Of a stretch of 32,130 bases of DNA, positions 29,117-32,130 are shown one piece after another. The stretch lies in the NCBI GenBank assembly GCA_001687465.1, contig LVLI01000259.1, positions 1-32,130 on the forward strand, written 5' to 3'. Made by a program: the position numbers and the translations under genes. The DNA is from Halocafeteria seosinensis (Eukaryota > Sar > Bigyra > Bicosoecida). The first letter of the stretch is position 1. The number at the start of each line of letters is the position of its first letter. Below the pieces are notes generated by a model, which saw nothing but the letters and a program-made list of their open reading frames with translations, was not told where the DNA came from and did not search any database.

Positions 29117-29521
29117 ATTGTGGACCCGGAGTGGGAAACTCGGAGAAGGAAAAGAAGAGAGCAGGATTCGTCAAGCGATTCCAACGATGACGAGCCAGAG
29201 GAGGAAGATGTGGTGTGGCTCAAGTTCCAAGAAGCGGAGCAGGAGCCCAGCCCTCGAGTGAATCAGATTGTTCCAGTTCCTGCAGTAAACCCAAGAAAGA
29301 ACTTCAAAGAAGCGCAACAAGGACAACAAGAAGGGAAAGCGAAAAAGTTGCAAGAGAATGAGGACTCGTCCAGTCCGACTTCCCCAGCGACTTTTACACA
29401 GTCGGGTGCAAGCTGCAACACTTGGTACACTAAATCATCAAGTGGACTACTGGTACACAGGCTCTTACATTGTAACAAAATGCAACATTATGGTGGAAAT
29501 TGTTGTATTGCAAAACATTGA
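29117..29521 (+). CDS. ATG-less open frame, probable 3' exon of the Myb/SANT-like gene
   Basis: The frame reads IVDPEWETRRRKRREQDSSS, then DDEPEEEDVVWLKFQEAEQE and VNPRKNFKEAQQG. There is no in-frame ATG near its start, and a stop precedes it, so it needs an upstream exon. The acceptor GATTGTAG ends at 29116. The preceding gene has a GTAAAC donor after CATCGC (28957), and the phase agrees: LHR joins IVDPEW. The exon is strongly biased (basic, then acidic, then Gln/Lys-rich) and hydrophilic up to about TFTQ, after which it looks non-coding. Another splice near there is therefore possible. Alternatively it is a decayed gene. Confidence 0.4.
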   Translation: MVDPEWETRRRKRREQDSSSDSNDDEPEEEDVVWLKFQEAEQEPSPRVNQIVPVPAVNPRKNFKEAQQGQQEGKAKKLQENEDSSSPTSPATFTQSGASCNTWYTKSSSGLLVHRLLHCNKMQHYGGNCCIAKH

Positions 29522-29568
29522 AGTACTTAATTTCTTGATACGCTCAAGCAAAAAGCAGTAACTTAATA

Positions 29569-30413
29569 ATGATGACTTTCGCATCTCGATTCGCACCGCG
29601 TCCGTGCATGGTGCACCGAACGTGGGCGACTTCCAGCACCAGCACATTCGTGGCACCCCTCGCTGCTCGCTTCGCAACGGCCGCTACCGAGCATCCTCAT
29701 GTACGTCTGATCCAGGGGGTTATTTTGTGTCCACGCCATCGCACAGCATCGTATCCCTGCTGCAGGTCTTCTTTGATATTGAAATAGGGGGAAGACCCGC
29801 TGGACGCGTTGAAATGGAACTCTTCACTTCCGTCACGCCTGAGACAAGTGAAGTAGGTAGTTCATTGGGTCGGTGAATAAAGTGACCTCCATTTGTATTG
29901 ATGGTGTGGGATGCAGAATTTCAGAGCACTCTGTACCGGGGAGAAAGGCGTGGGACAATCTGGAAAACAACTCCACTACAAAGGGAGCTCGTTCCACCGT
30001 ATCGTAAGTGTGTATACCCCCTACACCCTTATGTCCAGTGCATTGGGTAGGACACATTTCTCGGTATATGCTCACAGATTCCCGATTTCATGTGCCAAGG
30101 AGGTGACTTCACGAACGGCAATGGAACCGGGGGCGAGAGTATTTACGGACGCTCTTTTCAAGATGAAAACTTTGAGCTGGCGCATACTACAGAAGGGACT
30201 CTTTCAATGGCTAATGCAGGACCAAATACGAACAGCAGTCAATTCTTCATTACCCTCGTGCCATGCCCTTGGTTAGATGGGCGTCACACTGTTTTCGGTA
30301 AAGTTACAAATGGAATGGATGTTGTTCGTGAGATGGAGGCGCAAGGCTCTCAAAGTGGTACGACTAGGCAAGAAGTACGCATAGCGGATTGCGGAGAACT
30401 AGAGTCTCGTTAG
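29569..30413 (+). CDS. Cyclophilin-type peptidyl-prolyl isomerase with mitochondrial-type leader
   Basis: Exons 29569-29700, 29766-29852, 29917-30003 and 30078-30413, all phase 0, give 213 aa. The first ~40 residues ([20 protein letters not shown] ... AARFATAA) are Arg/Ala/Ser/Thr-rich without acids, fitting a matrix leader. The domain from about 45 reads [67 protein letters not shown] and [13 protein letters not shown]. Catalytic residues are present (Arg101, Phe106, Met107, Gln109, His172), as is the cyclosporin-contact Trp167. Cyclophilins catalyse cis-trans isomerisation of X-Pro bonds; a matrix form would correspond to cyclophilin D. Mitochondrial location is inferred from the leader only. 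The intron at 29853-29916 begins GTAGGT. Confidence 0.94.
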
Positions 30414-31592
30414 AGGAGCACGAGCTCAGTTGTGATATTAATTTCGAGGGTGTATCCCGATAGAGAACGCTCAGATTGGCTGCTACGCATGGATGCTGCC
30501 ATTCCCAGGAAGTCATGGAGGATCTCAAAATAGTGTCGCTGCGTTAGCTCCCAGTGGTGATTTGTTTCCAGCGTTGGGCTCGCTCGTTTTGGTAGTAATT
30601 GCCTGAGTGTAGACCACTTTACTATATTACTATAGAAGCTGCGTTGGCCTAGCCAACACTAACACAGTATCGCTTCCAATTCTTTTAATCCACTACTTTT
30701 CCTATTGGTACTTCTAGTTTCGTTGGAAATCCGTATCCAAGATAGTATTGATTACTGTTGGTTCACGACGACGCAAACCTCCTGTTTGAACATCAAGCTA
30801 GCTTTGAGTATGAGGAGTGAATTGGCCATGGCAATCTTACCTTCCTAGAACCTGTTGATTGGTTTCGTGTCTGGTGTTCACCAAACATTTAGTGGATATG
30901 ACGGATGTCCATTCAGCTAAAAGAACAGTTCTGCCGTGCTCTTGGAGTTTTCCCACCGCGATTTAGTGGTCCGGTCCATTCTGCAGCAACAAAGGGAATA
31001 ATGGAAGTTGGGAAGAAATGAATCGATATTGCCAGTTTCATACCGCTCAATCTGAGTCGTTGTCTTCAGATGGGTGTCAACCAATGAAGATGAAAGCACC
31101 CTGAGCACTGCATCACACTCGAATATTGATTGGAGATGTTCGGAAAGCGGTTCGGTATGTACGTCACATATCTTTCCCGAAATAGTTGTGTTGCAAATAC
31201 TGTATCATTTCGTCCCCGTTGGGAAACACCCTCAGGCCATCGCATATATGCTGCTCCGTCTCTGCCGCATCAGTGGTGCAGCGACTACTGCTGATACCCA
31301 ATAGAGCTCTGCCCAGTGCTCTGTCGCATTGGTTCTGGGACTGTAAGCTGATTAGCCCAAATCATCGTGTGACCACGCTTACTTGTAATCCGGGAACTGC
31401 AGATCGTCGCCTCCATTTCGCTGCTGATTTGGCTGATTTCCGTGTCCATCTTCTGGCTGATGGACCGCCTCCTCTTCCTCATCTGTTTCGTCGTTCGAAT
31501 TACCTGGATATTTCGGAGCAACGGGAATCCGTATCAACCTCCTCGTTCTCGACGTGCTCTCCTGCCTGCTCAGCCGCTCCCGCAGGGGTCCA
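30414..31592. other. Non-coding stretch before retroelement fragment
   Basis: About 1.2 kb without a defensible gene. A TTGGC/GCCAA inverted repeat sits near 30643-30655. Open patches on both strands (for example DGLRVFPNGDEMIQYL on the minus strand near 31200) are short and interrupted by stops. They may be remains of the element that continues at 31593, but no reverse-transcriptase motif is visible. Confidence 0.4.
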
Positions 31593-32130
31593 ATGGCCTT
31601 CCTGCGCACCGATAGATATCATGCAATTCGGGATAAGCTCTTCGAATGGATGAGAGGACATGGTCTGCAGGTGGAACGGGAAGTGCCCCTGAGAAGAGTA
31701 CTCAATGAGGTCAACAATGCACCTGAACCTAGGCCTAAGGTGATGGACCTAGTCTTCATACTGAACAATGAGCTTACATGGTCTGATGTCACAGTGGTAA
31801 ATGGAAACACCGAAGCCAAACGAGCCAGCGGGGAACAGCACCCGGCAGATGCAGCTGCAGCCGTCAAACAATCAAAATATGCGGTCAATGTTGCTAACCA
31901 GAAAGCTGTTTTCCTCCCGGCTGCCATTGAAGCGTACGGTGGCTTCTCCAAGACATTGTTGGACCTGGTGGGTCGCCTGATTGATGCCGTGGTGCCGCTA
32001 GGCGCCTCTCGATATGTGAAAGCTTGCGAAAAACAAAAGCTCATCTCCTCTCTCGGGGTTACGCTGGTCAAATGTCAGTGCAAAATGGTGGACGCCTTTT
32101 GCGGATCATTTCACGACTTCACTACCCAGA
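31593..32130 (+). mobile_element. LINE-like retroelement 3' part: restriction-endonuclease-like C-terminal domain, runs off window
   Basis: The frame is open from about 31461 to the window end; the first clear ATG is 31593. It reads MAFLRTDRYHAIRDKLFEWM, RGHGLQVEREVPLRRV, then PRPKVMDLVF, LTWSDVTVVNG, VKQSKYAVNVANQ and VFLPAAIEAYGGFSKTLLDL. The order H..IRD.L, G...E, P...D, DVtV, K..KY, FlP...E.yG is the one seen at the C-terminus of many protist and fungal retrotransposon proteins. There it resembles a PD-(D/E)xK nuclease domain that cuts target DNA. No reverse transcriptase is found upstream, so the copy is 5'-truncated or decayed. The 3' end lies outside the window. Host gene origin cannot be excluded. 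Confidence 0.6.

Noticed and set aside
30917-31350. Minus-strand patches (for example EQHICDGLRVFPNGDEM) as a gene or transposase
   Set aside because: Stops interrupt every join I tried and no motif of a known transposase or reverse transcriptase is present.

Overview
This is nuclear DNA of a motile, flagellated protist. Genes sit on both strands, are closely spaced, and many are cut by short GT-AG introns (about 63-190 nt; donors GTAAGT, GTACGT or GTATGT). Two proteins belong to the motile axoneme (CCDC39 and DRC7). I could not fix the lineage from the sequence. A Perkinsus-like alveolate or a stramenopile would fit the base composition, gene density and introns, but that is inference. Nothing looks bacterial: there are no operons, ribosome binding sites, CRISPR arrays or rRNA.

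Layout. 207-2211 (+): mitochondrial M16 protein of the cytochrome bc1 core-2 type, six exons. 2249-3193 (-): unrecognised protein with a myristoylation-type N-terminus and Gly-rich hydrophobic segments. 3408-4484 and 4959-5992 (-): two neighbouring ubiquitin-conjugating enzymes, one UBE2Z-like and one UBE2J2-like, each with a basic tail carrying SUMO-interaction-like motifs. 6517-9897 (+): CCDC39. 10146-11091 (+): secreted Cys-rich protein, five exons, with a perfect palindrome in intron 1. 11569-12348 (-): Fcf2-type rRNA-processing factor. 13791-16100 (+): SMYD4-like SET/MYND protein, probably with a further 5' exon at 13452-13702. 16340-17690 (+): Dim1/KsgA rRNA dimethyltransferase. 18948-20351 (+): type I membrane protein with Cys-rich ectodomain. 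20974-22611 (+): Cys-containing leucine-rich-repeat protein flanked by two copies of a degenerate direct repeat. 23585-26984 (+): DRC7. 27356-28966 or beyond (+): Myb/SANT-like protein. 29569-30413 (+): cyclophilin with a mitochondrial-type leader. 31593 to the window end (+): C-terminal, restriction-endonuclease-like part of a LINE-like retroelement. Three small genes (12406-12679 +, 17824-18360 +, 27151-27291 -) are proposed at low confidence from splice signals and reading frame.

Themes. Three genes look mitochondrial (QCR2-like, leader-bearing Dim1, leader-bearing cyclophilin). Two serve the axonemal 96-nm repeat (CCDC39 as ruler, DRC7 in the nexin-dynein regulatory complex). Two serve ribosomal RNA maturation (Fcf2, Dim1). 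The most unusual pair is the two adjacent E2 enzymes: the UBE2J2-like one has lost the membrane anchor typical of its family and carries a nuclear-looking tail instead. Most intergenic stretches of 300-1,200 bp hold no gene I can defend. Exon joins were worked out by eye from splice consensus and frame and need transcript support.
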